Under the pieces are notes generated by a model. That model ran no database searches. It worked only from the letters and a program-made list of their open reading frames with translations, and was not told the origin of the DNA. This document shows positions 24,283-36,870 of a DNA stretch of 64,000 nt, piece after piece. The position numbers and the translations under genes are program-made. Origin of the DNA: Alisma plantago-aquatica. Its lineage: Eukaryota > Streptophyta > Magnoliopsida > Alismatales > Alismataceae. Location of the stretch: assembly GCA_963693085.1 (NCBI GenBank), contig OY856413.1:105468501-105532500 (forward strand). Direction: 5' to 3'. The stretch's first letter is position 1. Each line of letters starts with the position of its first letter.

Positions 24283-25728
24283 TGATGAGGCTACAAATGT
24301 TTCACCAAGAAAAACCCTAAGAAAAATCTCCTAGGTTTACCAAAAGAAGTGCACTAAACCCCACTCCACATGAGTGAAATCCTTATTGCAGTATACTTAA
24401 GGATCGAACCCAAAGGACAACCTTTTTAAGTAGTTAAATATGATTCAGAAATAAAAAGAGTGATATTTATCACCGGATAGTTTAAAGATTGATTAAACTA
24501 AATTTTCACCAAAAGAAATAGAGATTAAAGAGGTAAATAATAGGTAATAAAGAGCACTAGGGCATGGGGTTTCACTACCCGGTCCTGCATAATTATCATA
24601 ACAAGATCTAGCTCTCCAATAGTCATTACTAAATCAAGGCTTATCTTTTGCACCCTCACGGGAGACATGTCAACGCCTAGTACAGACTCCCTTGGAACTG
24701 ACCATCCTTGACATCCAAGTTCCTTTCCTATGTACTGAACTCTTTTACTTACGACCGACCATCCTCGATACGTAGAAGATCAAAATCCAAACACCTCACT
24801 ATCCATTTCTGACATCTCTGGGGGATAATAAGATCATTATGTTGTTCTAATCATGCTCACAAAAACCTGTATATCCATGATTATAACTAATATCCAAAAC
24901 AAGTCATCAATTTGCAAAGCAAGCAATTGAGAAGAATGATACTTTATTTAGCAACTATATTATCGAGTTTAGATACAAGATAAGATAAAATATGGGTCAT
25001 TAGGCTAGTCCCCATGCCCCAACACAAAGTGTCTACTTGCTAATGGCGAGGGACACAACAAAGAGATAGTAGGAACGATGGAGAATGCCATGACGCTTGG
25101 TGTGGCCACCACCTCCTCACTCCCCACTAGGGTTTGTGCAGTAGAATGTGGCTTCTAATCACCAATTAGAGCCCCTTGAATGGGAGATAAGGGTTCCATT
25201 TTGTAGATTCATTCCTGATCTATAAAACCTTAAAGTTGAATGTGTGCGGTCCAAGACATCTTCTTGAATGGCTCGTACTCGGTCCAACAGGCAACTCACG
25301 TGGATTGCTAAATTTGTACCTCACGTCTGGTCCTCTAGCGAGCTAGCATGGATGAACCAGAATGGACTAGATGCTTGGAGAGCACATCAAGACACTGAAA
25401 TCGGGAAGACTACGGGCGATGAATGACTTGAGTCAGGCGACGACAGAACCACTCACTTGATTAGGTAGTTGGAAGGAGATTAAAAGGAAAGCTTTCATGC
25501 ATTCCTTCCCTTTAGGCATAACATCGTGAGGTCTTAATTGTCCATCTAGGTGTTGCGGTGCAACTTTGGCTGATTTTGCCCAAAATTTACATAAAAATGC
25601 ATTAAAAACAAAAAAGGAAAATAATTTTGTTGAAATGACTATAAAGTTAAAACTAGGAAATAAAGACACAACAACCCCTAAAAAGAGGATTGAACATCAT
25701 GTAAAAATGAGTAAAAATATACTCATCA
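24283..25728 (-). repeat. 5' LTR of the Athila/Tat element
   Basis: This 1446-bp partner of 17619-19072 is diverged by many substitutions, clearly older than the copia LTR pair. On the minus strand the TATA position (25208-25197) has decayed to tctacaaaatgg. Confidence 0.9.
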
Positions 25729-25733
25729 TATAC
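25729..25733. repeat. Target-site duplication, right copy (tatac)
   Basis: This pairs with gatac at 17614-17618, four of five bases equal. Confidence 0.6.
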
Positions 25734-27000
25734 CAATCTTTTAAGGAGTCCGTCCTTACTAGCCTAGACCCCCGCACCCCATAATGATGCGCTCTGGCTT
25801 ACCTTGACCTACGTGAGACCTCCAATCAGGAAGCACATTTCCTCCTCACAGCGCAGGCCTTCTGTGATGATTTTATAGTGTCTAGGGAATTTAATGTATA
25901 GTGATATTTAGTTGATTTAATAGGATTCATCATTGTAACTAATGATTATCCTATTTTTGATAATTAATCATCTCATATTAAACACATAAATCATATGTAA
26001 ATATTCACAAATCTCATAAACCATAGTTTGACTCTTCTAACATGAATTATGACAACCTGGCTTCCCTGATGCCTCAATTTACACCATTTCATCACATGTC
26101 AATTCATAAAAACTCACATGGAAACTTTCAACATGATATTATATTAATAGAATATAATAAATAAAGCATTTCTACTACTGAAACTCACTACGTAGATTTA
26201 TCAATTCGATCACAGCTATCATAAAGCAAGAATTGAATATTGGAAAGCCTTTAATCAAATTTGTATGTTGTAAATCAAGGTTAGAATGTGATTTTCCACT
26301 CATAGTACATGTAACCCATTGTTCTTGTCTTTAGCCTAGATAAACTCAAAATCTACCCTTTCCTGGTTTGATCTAAGCTTCAAACCTCAAAAATCTCATC
26401 CAAATAGCCTTTTAATAAGTTTACTAGTTCTAAATAAGATCTGTTGGAGGTAGAAGATAAAGAACAAAGGTTAGCCTAAACCTTCAATTGATGAACTAGG
26501 GATTTCCTAGCAAAGGATCATGAAGAGAAGGAAGGGTTGATGATAAAAAAATCACTTACCAAGTCGAATCTATAGTAAACCCTTCAATTTTCATTGTTCT
26601 TCATATTCTTCCCTAGAAATCACCCTAGAAATTGCCTTCCAGATCTTCTTTTTGTCAGCCTAATGGTCTGAGATGATAGAGGATCAAATTATGGTTCTAA
26701 CTCACTTTGTTTTGTTGGAAATAGATATGTATAGTCCAATATATTATCATTTTATTATTAGATTTCCTAGGCAGCATTCTCAGTGGTCTCTGAGCCTTGG
26801 TGGTCGATGAGCGTCAGCAGTCATTGGGCCTTCAGCGGTCGCTAGGTTTATATATATATTATTAAAAAGGTATAACTCAGTTATTTTAACTCTGATTTGG
26901 TTCACTTTTTGTGTCAGATTTGTAATTGAATTCTCTATAATCCTACAATATTAGTTTGATAATATTGTCAAAAGAAAATTTCTTTATTAATTATTTCCTC
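25734..27000 (-). repeat. Right (5') LTR of the chromovirus, promoter side
   Basis: This continues the LTR cut at 17618. On the minus strand there are TATA-like stretches (tatatatataaacc near 26848-26861, and ctatacatatc near 26735), then a leader, then CTTGGTAAGT (26563-26554), a perfect splice-donor-like site. The layout mirrors the left flank around 11,200-11,390. The outer border could not be located and is set roughly at 27,000. Confidence 0.5.
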
Positions 27001-28444
27001 AAGTATCATTAACTCTACTCTTACATACATGTACGGGCTAATTCTATGTCAACTCTAACTCAGATCTTTGAGGTATTCTTAAGTCGTGATTATGAGTTAT
27101 CAAACAAGTATTTGGGATTTTCAAACTTAATATAAAGCACAAGGTAATGTAGTATTAATAAAAGCACAAAAAATATTAAGGTTATCTAAAATCTCTAGGA
27201 TTACCTGCAAGGATAAAAGAGGGTTGTAGTATATATTGTGTACATTGTGTGCATGAAAAAGTGTGCATGTACATAACAACATATGTTCCATAAATTACTT
27301 GCAAATAAGAACTGGCATTTTCTTGAAATAATCCTCCTTTATGTGATACTCATAGTGGCATTATAATTGAACAGAATGTAAATAAATATCCAACAGTTTA
27401 GTTGCTCATTTCTCAAGAAATCCTTAGAAAATACTGACAAACTAATGTGGGTAGTCATAAGCATAACCACGTACCTCAATAGTGAGCAATGCAGATTATG
27501 CAATCATACAAGTATATTCAACCAATCTAATCAACAGAGATGCATCTAGGAAATCACATTACATCTACATGTATATAAATCCTAAAGTGTCATCATCACA
27601 TATATTAGATCAAAACCTACTCATGTTGTAGTCTATGGTTTAGGTTTCCTTGTCATCTAGTTATCATTAGATTCATGCTTTGAAATCCTAATTACTATAT
27701 CCAACATATCTTTTTTGATGATCACTTAGTTTCGATTGGTTTCATTAACAACATAGCAAGTTAGGATCTTTAACCTTGATTCTTCATATGCATGATTATT
27801 AGAAGCCATAAGTATCCGTTATTATCATCATAGTCACTCTATATTCCCATTATGTTCATTAAGATCAGATAATAGTATAGAGGCAAGGTTTTTAATGATT
27901 TCTACTCTTTAATATCCAAAACTAGGATTTCTATGTATTAGTTACCACTTTAACATATAATGACACTAATTTTAGAATAGGGATCAGAATTAGGCATTGA
28001 AAGTGTCATATTTAGATTCTACACATTTTTTCTATTAATCTTATGTCTAATTTTGCCCTAATTGGATATCCCTATCACTTTATAGGGAGTCTACAATATT
28101 CACCTCTATTGATCGTCCCTGGCCATTGGATGATCATCTGAGGGTCAGATCTAAATAGAGCTTCAGCCCTCCATGGCTCGACCCAGTCGTAGCCCAATTA
28201 GGATTGTCTTGTGCCTAGACTTGGCCCAAATCGGGTGGTCGAGGGAGCACGGCCCATCCGACCTCTTCTCCCCACCTCTATGTTGTGCGTGAGACAGCAC
28301 GTATGCGTCCCAGTGTTTGTGCTTCATCCTTTGTCTTCTGCCATAAGAGGAATCTGATCAAAAACACTTGCTACAATTGATGATTTGGCCCAGAGTACAT
28401 TGTTAGATCTTCTCCTACTCCTCCACACTCAATGTAGGATCACC
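27001..28444. other. AT-rich stretch, nothing identified
   Basis: It may begin with the unlocated end of the chromovirus LTR. No coding frame of note and no repeat pair were seen. From about 28,080 the GC content rises. Confidence 0.4.
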
Positions 28445-28549
28445 ATGGCTTCCCTTTATGCCACCCCTGAGTCCAGCTCTGACGCCGAGGGTGCTGCCTA
28501 CTGGAGGTTCTATGTGCTTGCGTTGTTTCTACTTGTACGAGGCCCTTGA
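28445..28549 (+). CDS. Possible 34-residue small ORF, unknown
   Basis: A start codon in excellent plant/eukaryote context (caccATGgct) opens a 34-codon frame. The N-terminal half is Ser/Glu/Ala rich and the C-terminal half is hydrophobic (YWRFYVLALFLLVRGP), so it could look like a short membrane or signal-like peptide. It lies in a locally GC-richer stretch (28,100-28,560). No homology was recognised. It could be a gene fragment or chance. Confidence 0.2.
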   Translation: MASLYATPESSSDAEGAAYWRFYVLALFLLVRGP

Positions 28550-31500
28550 TCGAGAACACCACCAAAATAAACTACATCCTACATCTCTACCATCCTCTCA
28601 AGCCAGATAGATATGTTGAGGCCACTGTTTCCTCTTGCAGTATCTACTTCCCTCAGTTGGAAGGGGAATGGCAGGGTGGTGATGCCTAGACTCCTAGGTG
28701 TGTGATGGTGCCCTACCCTTTCTGGACTACAACCTACAATCACGACGAGACCAAAGTGGAAGGGGAGGGTAGGGGAGGGCATTGTCATAATAGGGAAGAG
28801 GTTGATCACATTGATATTAAAGGAGGATGTATTACCCTGAAGGAGGAAGGCATTGAAGTAAGAAAGGAGAGAGAGTAGGTAACAAGAAGGATGGAAACCC
28901 CCCATTTATATATATTGACTTCACTAAATCCTTATTGTAGATATATCTTCATACCCCTCCTCAGGTCCCCTTTCATGTTACTCTTCTCTCTCTTTTTCTT
29001 AGCATACAAGGAAGATACCATACAATAATAACTTTCCAATTCTATTATTCTTTTTGCCATATACACGAGTCGAAAGAACTCTCTCTTTTCTTAATTTCCT
29101 CATACAGATCCCTATGTTTCCCTTGGTTATGACAAAATTCATGGTATAAAAGTGTATGGTTGTCAAAAATGATAAACATTTAATAAATTACCCATATAGG
29201 AACTCTTATAACTTAATTGCCTATTGTACATGATTGACACACAAAAAGTCATAATGGGAAAACATATAATTACATGACACTTTATTTGCTAATATTCTCA
29301 CAAATTGTAGATTATTCGTTTATCTCTCTCTTTTAAATATTTATCTAAATTAATTATCCTTATTTCAGGAAACTCCCTATACCTTTTCCGAGTTATATCA
29401 GTAATTGGGATTTTTTAGGATGACATTCCCATACAAAACATGCTCCTTTTAAACATTATTTAAAATAATACCATTATCTCATACTACATTCTTTTTTCTC
29501 CCAATTTCTAGAATTCTCTTTCTTTCCTTATTATTTTCAAGTATACCAAAAGTTAGATCAGAATAATACTAATTGACGTATCAAAACTATGTTGTCAAAC
29601 TGGCTTGATAATTATCCTTCTAATTATATAAAAGACAACACATCTTATTTTCCTTTAGAAACTTGCATATTATCTTATATTTAAATTATCCAATAATTCA
29701 CAAAGTCATTAATATTTATTGATACACAAAAATTCTTATTCATTTATCTTGTACTCCAAGGAAATATTTGCAACGCAAAATAATCTTATAAGTAACATTA
29801 TCATTCTATCAGTGTTATCATTGGAGAGTTTTCTTATTAGATAATGGCTTTTATTTATATAATTCAATTTTACCCAAATTAAGGATATTACACAAAGGCA
29901 ACTAGATGATTAGGAAACTTGGAATCAATTATTAGGTTGATTGGAAAATGACAAGACATATCTTAATATGGATCATAATGGTAAATGCTCTATACTAAGT
30001 ATGAATCAAGTACTATTTAATTATTACAAGCATGAGGGTTTATCCATAAACATATAATCCATATCAGCTCTTTCTTGATCATTTATAGTTGCAAGGACAT
30101 ACTTAGATTGTGTCTGGTGTGCAGTTGGGGTATGCTCAGTTTCCATGGGTAATTTGACTTGTGTTATGTTAACTTTGGGTGAGATAACTATTTTTGGGAT
30201 GAAGACAAATTAATCTAATGGTAAAAGCCCATTGTTTGGTACACATGTAAGTAATTTTTTGTTGTATGGATAAAGTTTATTATACCCTACATACAGATAT
30301 CATTGCACGTGTTAGGGAGTCAGTTAAAAGTGCTTTATTGAACATACATATCCATGACAGATAATCAAATTCTTTGTGATGATAATTTGAGGCGGCATAT
30401 TATCTGTGTATTTTCTTATTAACTAATTTGTCTGGACTTTTATTTATCCTCTAAACTATATAACAGACACCACCTAACTTGTCATTCCTAGTTTTCTTTT
30501 CGTGTCTCCATTGGACCAGTGCAACAAATGTAACATTATCGTCGATTTGGAAAGAGGCTCTAAGTAGATATTCAAAACCCAAGCTCATGTTCACAATAGC
30601 TTGTTAGTTGTCACAGAAGGACATCATGATTATAGCTCTAAGAACCTTAGGATGATAATAGACAAAGAGTGTGTTGAAATCCATCCACTTGACCTATTAT
30701 ATTTAGTGGGTATATAAAAGGTAGAGGAAGGACTATAAATACTAGAAAGGGATGGTAATTGCTAAAAGAAAGGCAAGAGCGAGACTTATTGATATATGTG
30801 TCCATTGATCTTGGTGGCACCTACTGTTGATGATGAGATCCTCAAGGAACACCACCAAGATGATAAGGGATAAGGATTTAAGAAGGATGTTGCCAAGGAC
30901 AGATATTGTAATGATGAGTGAAAAAGGATCTAGAAAATAAGAAGTGTGCCACGTCAAGGATTGGAGGATAGGTATACCACACTTTCTATTAACTTTTGAA
31001 GGCTCATGTGGTTGAGGAGGAGATCTCGAGGAGGCAGAGGAGGGTGTGTGAATGAAGATCCCACAAGACATGAAGTGCATCAAGGGGAGTGACAGTGAAG
31101 TAGTTAGACCCAATCCAAACTTCCCTAAATAGAAAGTCAATGGTAAAAGGACTCAAGCATTCATCCCTAGAATGGATCAAACCACATAACAAATGCATCA
31201 ATAAAACAAGAAAACATCATTCTTTATGAAATGAACCATAATCTTTAGACATACCCACCAGGAAACTAATAGTACATGGAGATAAAAAACAAACTCCCTT
31301 TAGTTATACAATACCCCATGGAGATCACATTTTTTGAAACATGTTTAAAGTGTTCAAAAGATGTCTTATTAGAGGAAACCAATCTTTGTGATTTTTCATT
31401 TTATACCTATTATACCTACATTTTTATACTTGGACACAATCAATGCAAACACATTCGTACACTTTAAAAACATATAGACTCATAGGTTTAGAGAAACATG

Positions 31501-34500
31501 TTTCCTTGGCTAAAAATTATAAAAAGGCAAGAGATAAAGAAACAACTTTAAAGACTTTATAGTAAAACAAACACATATAATTTTAAGTGCATTCCATTAT
31601 ACTAGTTATTATACCAAAAATTAAATACTAAATTTTATCCATGTAACAAAATTATACCAAAAATTATCATCATAAGGTCTTTGACTAGCTTTGCAAATGA
31701 AGGATTCGTGTTGGATGTAAAGGATAAAAGCTAAGAGCTAACCCTATTTTAAGTTTTTGAGGGACCTCAAGGTGAGATAACCATGTTTTAAATCTTGACC
31801 CCTTACTTGATCAATATAAGTAAATGCATTGAACCTTGTGCCCTTACCTCGAGAATACAAACAAGTATAACAAGGGTTGTATAGTGGACATATATGATTA
31901 TGTTAACAGTCTTTTCAAAGTAATATAAGCAAGGCAAAACACAATATAAATAGAGAACATATATCTCATACAATACATATTGCCAAGCATACAAACTCAT
32001 ACACATACAATACAAGCATCAACATCATATTCAAGGCCAACAGGAGGTAAGGCACACCATAAAGTAAGAGAACTAGAATTAGGACTTGATTAGACTTTGA
32101 GAAGAGTCCAAGAAAGTGATCATGAGATATAAGTATGGCAGTTTTGATTAAAATTAGTAACAATTTAGACTTGTGAGCAATTTCATGAAGGTTGGATGTT
32201 TCACTTAGTCTAATTATCATATCCTTTCAAAAAGTGAGTTCCATAATCAAAAGTGTTTGAGATTTCTTGTCATGGTTTCATGTTACATCATAGGTCATTC
32301 TTAACTTAGCGTGAAACATCCTAAACATGGTCAGGGATTTTGACGATAGGGTTTTCTTGATTTTTATAGGGAAAGCTCGAGATTCATAATATAAAAAGGG
32401 TTAACCTAAAAAACCATATTATTCAGCATTTCAATTCACAAAATCATTATTAATACTCAAGAGTGAGAAATATTGAATTTTGAGTCATAAGGTAGAAAAA
32501 GTTACTAATTAATATTAAAAATATAGCATTGAGTCATGATCAGATCAAGATTAGTCATGAAAGTTCATTAATCATGACAAAGAGATTAAAAGTAATAATT
32601 TCAAGAAGATAAGTAGAATTCCAAAGAGATTTAGGTCTTGAAACTATTTTTAGTGGATTCTCTTAACTATTCTGATAATAGTTTAAATTTACATGTTCCA
32701 ATTGGAGAAAATATTGATTATTTAGAGATTTTACAAGATAAAGCATTTCCTAGATTCAACTGTGAGAGAGGAAAAGAATATCAAAAATTGAGAAAATGTG
32801 AGGCTTCGATCTTGGGTCCACCATGGACCGTCATGTGATCTAGTGGCTCACAACCACTCACTCCACTCACAAACATGAAACCTTGTACAGTAATCACAAT
32901 TAGAGGTTTAATTGAGGCTCAGACCATGTTGTCATTGATTCTTGGTTCCACTATCCCCTACCTTGAGCAGAGGAGTGGTCTATGTGACTTATGATTGTTG
33001 ATCATTGACCCATCATGAACCAAGTGTGGATTTTATTGTCACATATTCATTTTTCCTACAAGAGGCCCACACATGAGGGAGCAGCTTCCAATGGCTGCCC
33101 TGCTCATCGAAGGAGAAGAGAAATGAGGGAAGGAGGAGTAGTGAGAGGTTCAAATAAAGTGAGTGGAGTGTAAGAGGATATTGTGAATCTAATGGTGGGC
33201 TTGGATGAAGTTGATTTTGGTTATTTGACAGAGCCTTGAGCTAGCTGGAGTTGTCTAGAGAGAGATCCAATGAGCTTCTTTGAGGAGGTGATTTGAGCAT
33301 GTGTGGCATGAGAAAATAGAGAGAAAAGAGATAAAGGGGAGGCGAAGACAAAGAGGTTAAAAGTTGGCCTCATGGAGTGGTGTACATGGCTTGGTCAAAG
33401 GACATCTCCTTGGTCGTCCGATTGAGGATGCAGTTTGTGACTGTGAGATTTGAAGATCGGGAGCGTCTGTGGTTGGGATGTCAGATTGCTTCCACAAACA
33501 TCCAGTTCCAAACATCACATCCTTATCCAAAGGCCACAAAAAAGTTCGAGTCATGGAAATTAAGGGAAAGGGGAGAAAACACATTAAAATGTTTAAATTT
33601 AAAAATCCATAGAGTTCGAACCTAAAGTCATGTTAACATGGTATTTCCACCATAGGAATAAAAATCCTCATCTTAGCATATAAAAATGTTAGGTTCAAGA
33701 TGATGATGTTCAAGGTTATTCGAATTTGAAATTCTTTTGAAGATAAATTAATGCCTTTAAAAATATTCAAAAGGATTCAAAATGTCATTTTATCAAACAT
33801 AGACCCATATTTGAGCAACATGTGCTTCAAAATCATCCAATTTTAATGGAGAGAGATACCACAAAATGCAACTAAACATGTTTTGATTGAAGAAGGAAAA
33901 CAACTTCATCACAGAGAGGTGCTACACACACTTAAGATATGGGAGCAGCTAGATTGCACAAACAAGAGGGGTAGCAGAAAGAGTAGAAGTGATTTCTAAC
34001 TTGTTTTCCTCTGGTGTGTGGCAGGGTAGAATATTTTCCTGATGCACATAGTAATTAATTGGCACATTTTTTATTGCTTTTACGTAAATTCTCTTTAAAT
34101 TACTACTAGGAACTAGGTTTCCAAACTCGCTCACTAATTATGCATCTTTAACTAATAAAATTTCTTACCAGAATGCAAATAAAAAGCAAGATGTGTTTTA
34201 GTTTCAATTGAATACTAATAGATGAAATCTAGTGATTAAGGGGTAAAGTATTTATTATATGTCTAACACTTGGGACATGATCTTACACAGACATACGTCT
34301 TCTTAAAGTTTTTATTAAGTTTTTAGAGGGATAAATATATATTAATACTTGTGATTTGTGCAGAGATTATGGATGTGCTCCAACACGGGGTAGGGGATAT
34401 ACGTCTACTACTAGGATAGTAAAGATCTTGATAGGGTTGGTCATGATATGTGGTGAGCACCAAATGGTGGAGGGTGCATAATGCTCTAGAGAGATAACCC

Positions 34501-34779
34501 AAGATGAGCACCATCGTCCTTTAACATGTCCCCTTGACTTACTTCCAATTGGATCATGTAGTATCGGGTTAGTGAAGAGTCAAAGAATAAATAATTTGTT
34601 TGTGGTGGCATGCATTGAGAGGAAGAGAGTGGTACTTGGAAAACAATAGGGGGTTATGCAGAATACAACTTTGAAAGAGGTATTAGTCAAAGGATGATCA
34701 CGGAAAGAATGCAAAGGAAATTACAATGTGTTCTTTCTATACTTAGCTGCCAAATTTAGATGAAAAAAATGTCTTTTCA
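28550..34779. other. AT-rich intergenic DNA, nothing firmly identified
   Basis: Short open frames at 28579-28905, 30742-31201 and 33357-33625 have no recognisable domain. The words around 32,800-33,100 (ccaccatggaccgtcatgtg and similar) recall non-coding LTR sequence but no partner copy was seen. No gene is proposed. Confidence 0.4.
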
Positions 34780-35300
34780 ATTCTTTATTACCTTGATCAT
34801 TTCCTCCCCATGTAAATCAAACATACTACAAATAACATTCACCTGCCTTCTCATCCCTTCACTTCCTAGTTCCAACGCACTAAACATAACGTTAGAGTTG
34901 GATTCGCTTGACCATGTTTGACTCTGTTGTCATAATGACAACAAAACATACTACTCAAAAAAATATGTTAAATCAGATCAACAAAACACACTTATTGGTA
35001 GCAACGAGTCCATCTGTTATTTCTTCGTTAGTGTGTTGTGAGTCACTTAGATGGCATGACGTGTTCTATGTGATTAAAATTTTCATTGTACGAGTCAATC
35101 TGTTATTTCTTCGTTAGTGTGTTGTGAGTCACTTAGATGGCATGGCGTGTTCGATGTGCTTAAAACTTTCATTGTCTATTATACGGTTATCACATAAGTA
35201 CCTTTGCTTCCCACTTGGTACGCTTGAAACTTTCCCCTTTGTGCCGTAATGGAGTGCCTTTTCCAATATTCCTGTGGCTACGGTTATTAGTTGTATTTCA
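34780..35300. repeat. Interspersed repeat, copy A
   Basis: Shares an ordered series of words with 45,590-46,240: gacaacaaaacatac / gacagcaaaacgtac, then aaaacacacttattggta / aaacttatttattggta. Next come cttagatggcatgacgtgttc / catagacggcatggtggcgtattc and ccgtaatggagtgcc / ccataacggagtacc, then ggctacggtt in both. Copies A and B are direct repeats about 10.8 kb apart and well diverged. The class is unknown (solo LTR, MITE or other). Confidence 0.6.
35006..35177. repeat. 86-bp tandem duplication within copy A
   Basis: Units 35006-35091 and 35092-35177 differ at only a few positions (for example gacgtgttct / ggcgtgttcg). Both begin gagtc-atctgttatttc. It is absent from copy B, so it arose after the copies separated. 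Confidence 0.9.
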
Positions 35301-35605
35301 TCAACTATTTTTGTTGTATTATTCTATCACTATTTGATTTTCTCACGTAAAAGATTGCGGGTTTGTTTGTGTCTTATTAAATCTTGACATAAAGTAAGAA
35401 TATGAATAACATTTAACAAAAAAACAAAACTATAGATATTTATATCATGATATACAATATAAAAAGTGAAATGATGCATATGCCTTCCGACTATTTCATT
35501 GTATTAGTTTATCGTCTCTCATCGAACAGTCTTTCTGTCTTGTTGCAGCCTCTTAATCTCACATCTATTCGTAAACACATGACATAATACATCAAGTGAG
35601 TATTT

Positions 35606-35618
35606 TATGTTCTTTATT
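35606..35618. repeat. LINE target-site duplication, 3' side
   Basis: tatgttctttatt matches tatgtactttatt at 41382-41394 in 12 of 13 bases and abuts the A-rich tail of the LINE. Confidence 0.7.
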
Positions 35619-35689
35619 ATTATTTTTTTACAAAATTGTCAGTAGGACTGACTACATGCCACCAGGGCTAAACAGGAATAGAAAAAGAT

Positions 35690-36357
35690 TCTAGGTCCTT
35701 GAGATACAAGGATAATAAGAAGTTCGGATAATTAACGCAGCATCCTTCTCAATCTGGTTGTTTGAGGTATCTTTTAGCAAGCTGTTCTGCAAGCTTGTTC
35801 TGGTCTCGCTATTTGTATATGATCTCTGATGAGCAGTTCTTGAGAGCATCCTTGATAGTCTGTATTTGAAGCCTATATTTGAGAGGTGGTTGTTGTTTCC
35901 CTTTGATCCAGGAGAGGGCATTGCTTGAATCGGTTACCACAGTGTAGTGAGATAGATTTCTGAGTTTGGTGCAGCGGAGACCATCCAAGATGGCTCTCAG
36001 TTCCCCGTCCATCGGATCAATCCTTTTATATTTAGTAGCCCACCTCATTAACCAGTGTCCCGAGGTGTTCCGTAAAATTATGCTTGTAGCCTTGGTTCTG
36101 CTATTTGAGTCCACAATGGTGTCCACCTGAATGATAGTGGATAGATTGCTCACTGCTAAGGGAGAGGAGTACGGTGGGGTCAGTGAGCATTTGACCTGAG
36201 GAGGTTTGGAGAAGGTTGCCTTTACACTGGCGAGGCTCGCCCTGGAGTTTAAGGAAAGGATTTCCGAAGGTATTCTTTTGCCTTCGAAGACTGTTTGGTT
36301 CCCAGCCCTCCATAGCCACCAACATGTTGTGGCAAAAAGGGCTACCCAATCATCCAT
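35690..36357 (-). pseudogene. LINE ORF2: RNase H domain (RVT_3 type)
   Basis: The longest piece (36357-35809) contains VDTIVDSNSRTKATSIILRN, PMDGELRAILDGL and YTVVTDSSNALSWI. These are the Asp, Glu and Asp positions of plant LINE RNase H. After one stop, AEQLAKRYLKQPD is legible, including part of the last conserved block. In plant L1 elements this domain ends ORF2. The first part of the piece (ALFATTCWWLWRAGNQTVFEG) is the usual linker after zf-RVT. Confidence 0.85.
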
Positions 36358-36399
36358 CTAGAAAGTGTTAGTAAGATTATACGCCATCCACTCCGTTGT

Positions 36400-36870
36400 A
36401 GACTGCTGCTGAAAAAAGGATGTAACAGCGTTTGGTACCACCTGCTGCCATGTTTGCAGTGCGTCTGAGCAGTCTCTCAAGGCGTGGAGTACTGTTTCCT
36501 CTTGGTGTTGACATCTTAAGCATCACGGGTCCTTCGTCATCCTCCGTATAAGCCTCAAGGAGTTCCTGAGGAGGCGGTTATGCAAAATGAGCCACCCAGT
36601 TGTTTTCATGCGTTGTTGAATAGGAAACTTCCACAAGACGGATAAACACTTAGAGTGTTCCGCACTTTGCAAGTTTATCATGCAGTTGTAGGCCATTCTG
36701 GTCGTGAACTCTCCATCAGAAGAAAGTAGCCAGACCATGTCGTCGTCTCTGAGGTCCAGCTTAGGCATTGGCATGCTAACAATACCAGTTACAGAGTCAT
36801 TGGTGAACCAGGCTTGAAGGAAATCCTTGTCCCAGTTCCCGTCGTCCAAGACCAGGCTCGAGACATGTAA
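36400..36870 (-). pseudogene. LINE ORF2: zf-RVT region
   Basis: The minus strand gives DDDMVWLLSSDGEFTTRMAY, LWKFPIQQRMKTTGWLILH and LLRNSLRLIRRM. Next, in the following frame, comes CLRCQHQEETVLHALRDC, the CxxC...H...C pattern of the zinc-binding region found in plant LINE reverse transcriptases between RT and RNase H. A frameshift lies near the Cys cluster. Confidence 0.85.

Larger units (their letters stand above)
17619..25728 (-). mobile_element. Athila/Tat-type Ty3/gypsy element lacking most of pol
   Basis: This is an 8.1-kb insertion with LTRs at 17619-19072 and 24283-25728, TG and CA ends, and a 5-bp duplication with one mismatch. Orientation is minus. The primer site (24262-24277) is of the tggcaccattgctggg type used by Athila/Tat elements. 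Gag and protease remnants follow leftward to 21630. Directly after the protease comes the ggaggcaaccc word (minus strand, 21413-21403) that normally follows pol in this group, then about 2.3 kb of non-coding DNA. No RT, RNase H or integrase words were found, so pol appears deleted and the element was probably non-autonomous. Confidence 0.82.

Noticed and set aside
30742..31201. 132-residue minus-strand frame with an overlapping piece (FLFREVWIGSNYF, LDALHVLWDLHS)
   Set aside because: It looks faintly protein-like but I recognise no family and the two pieces are in different frames; not enough to call a gene.
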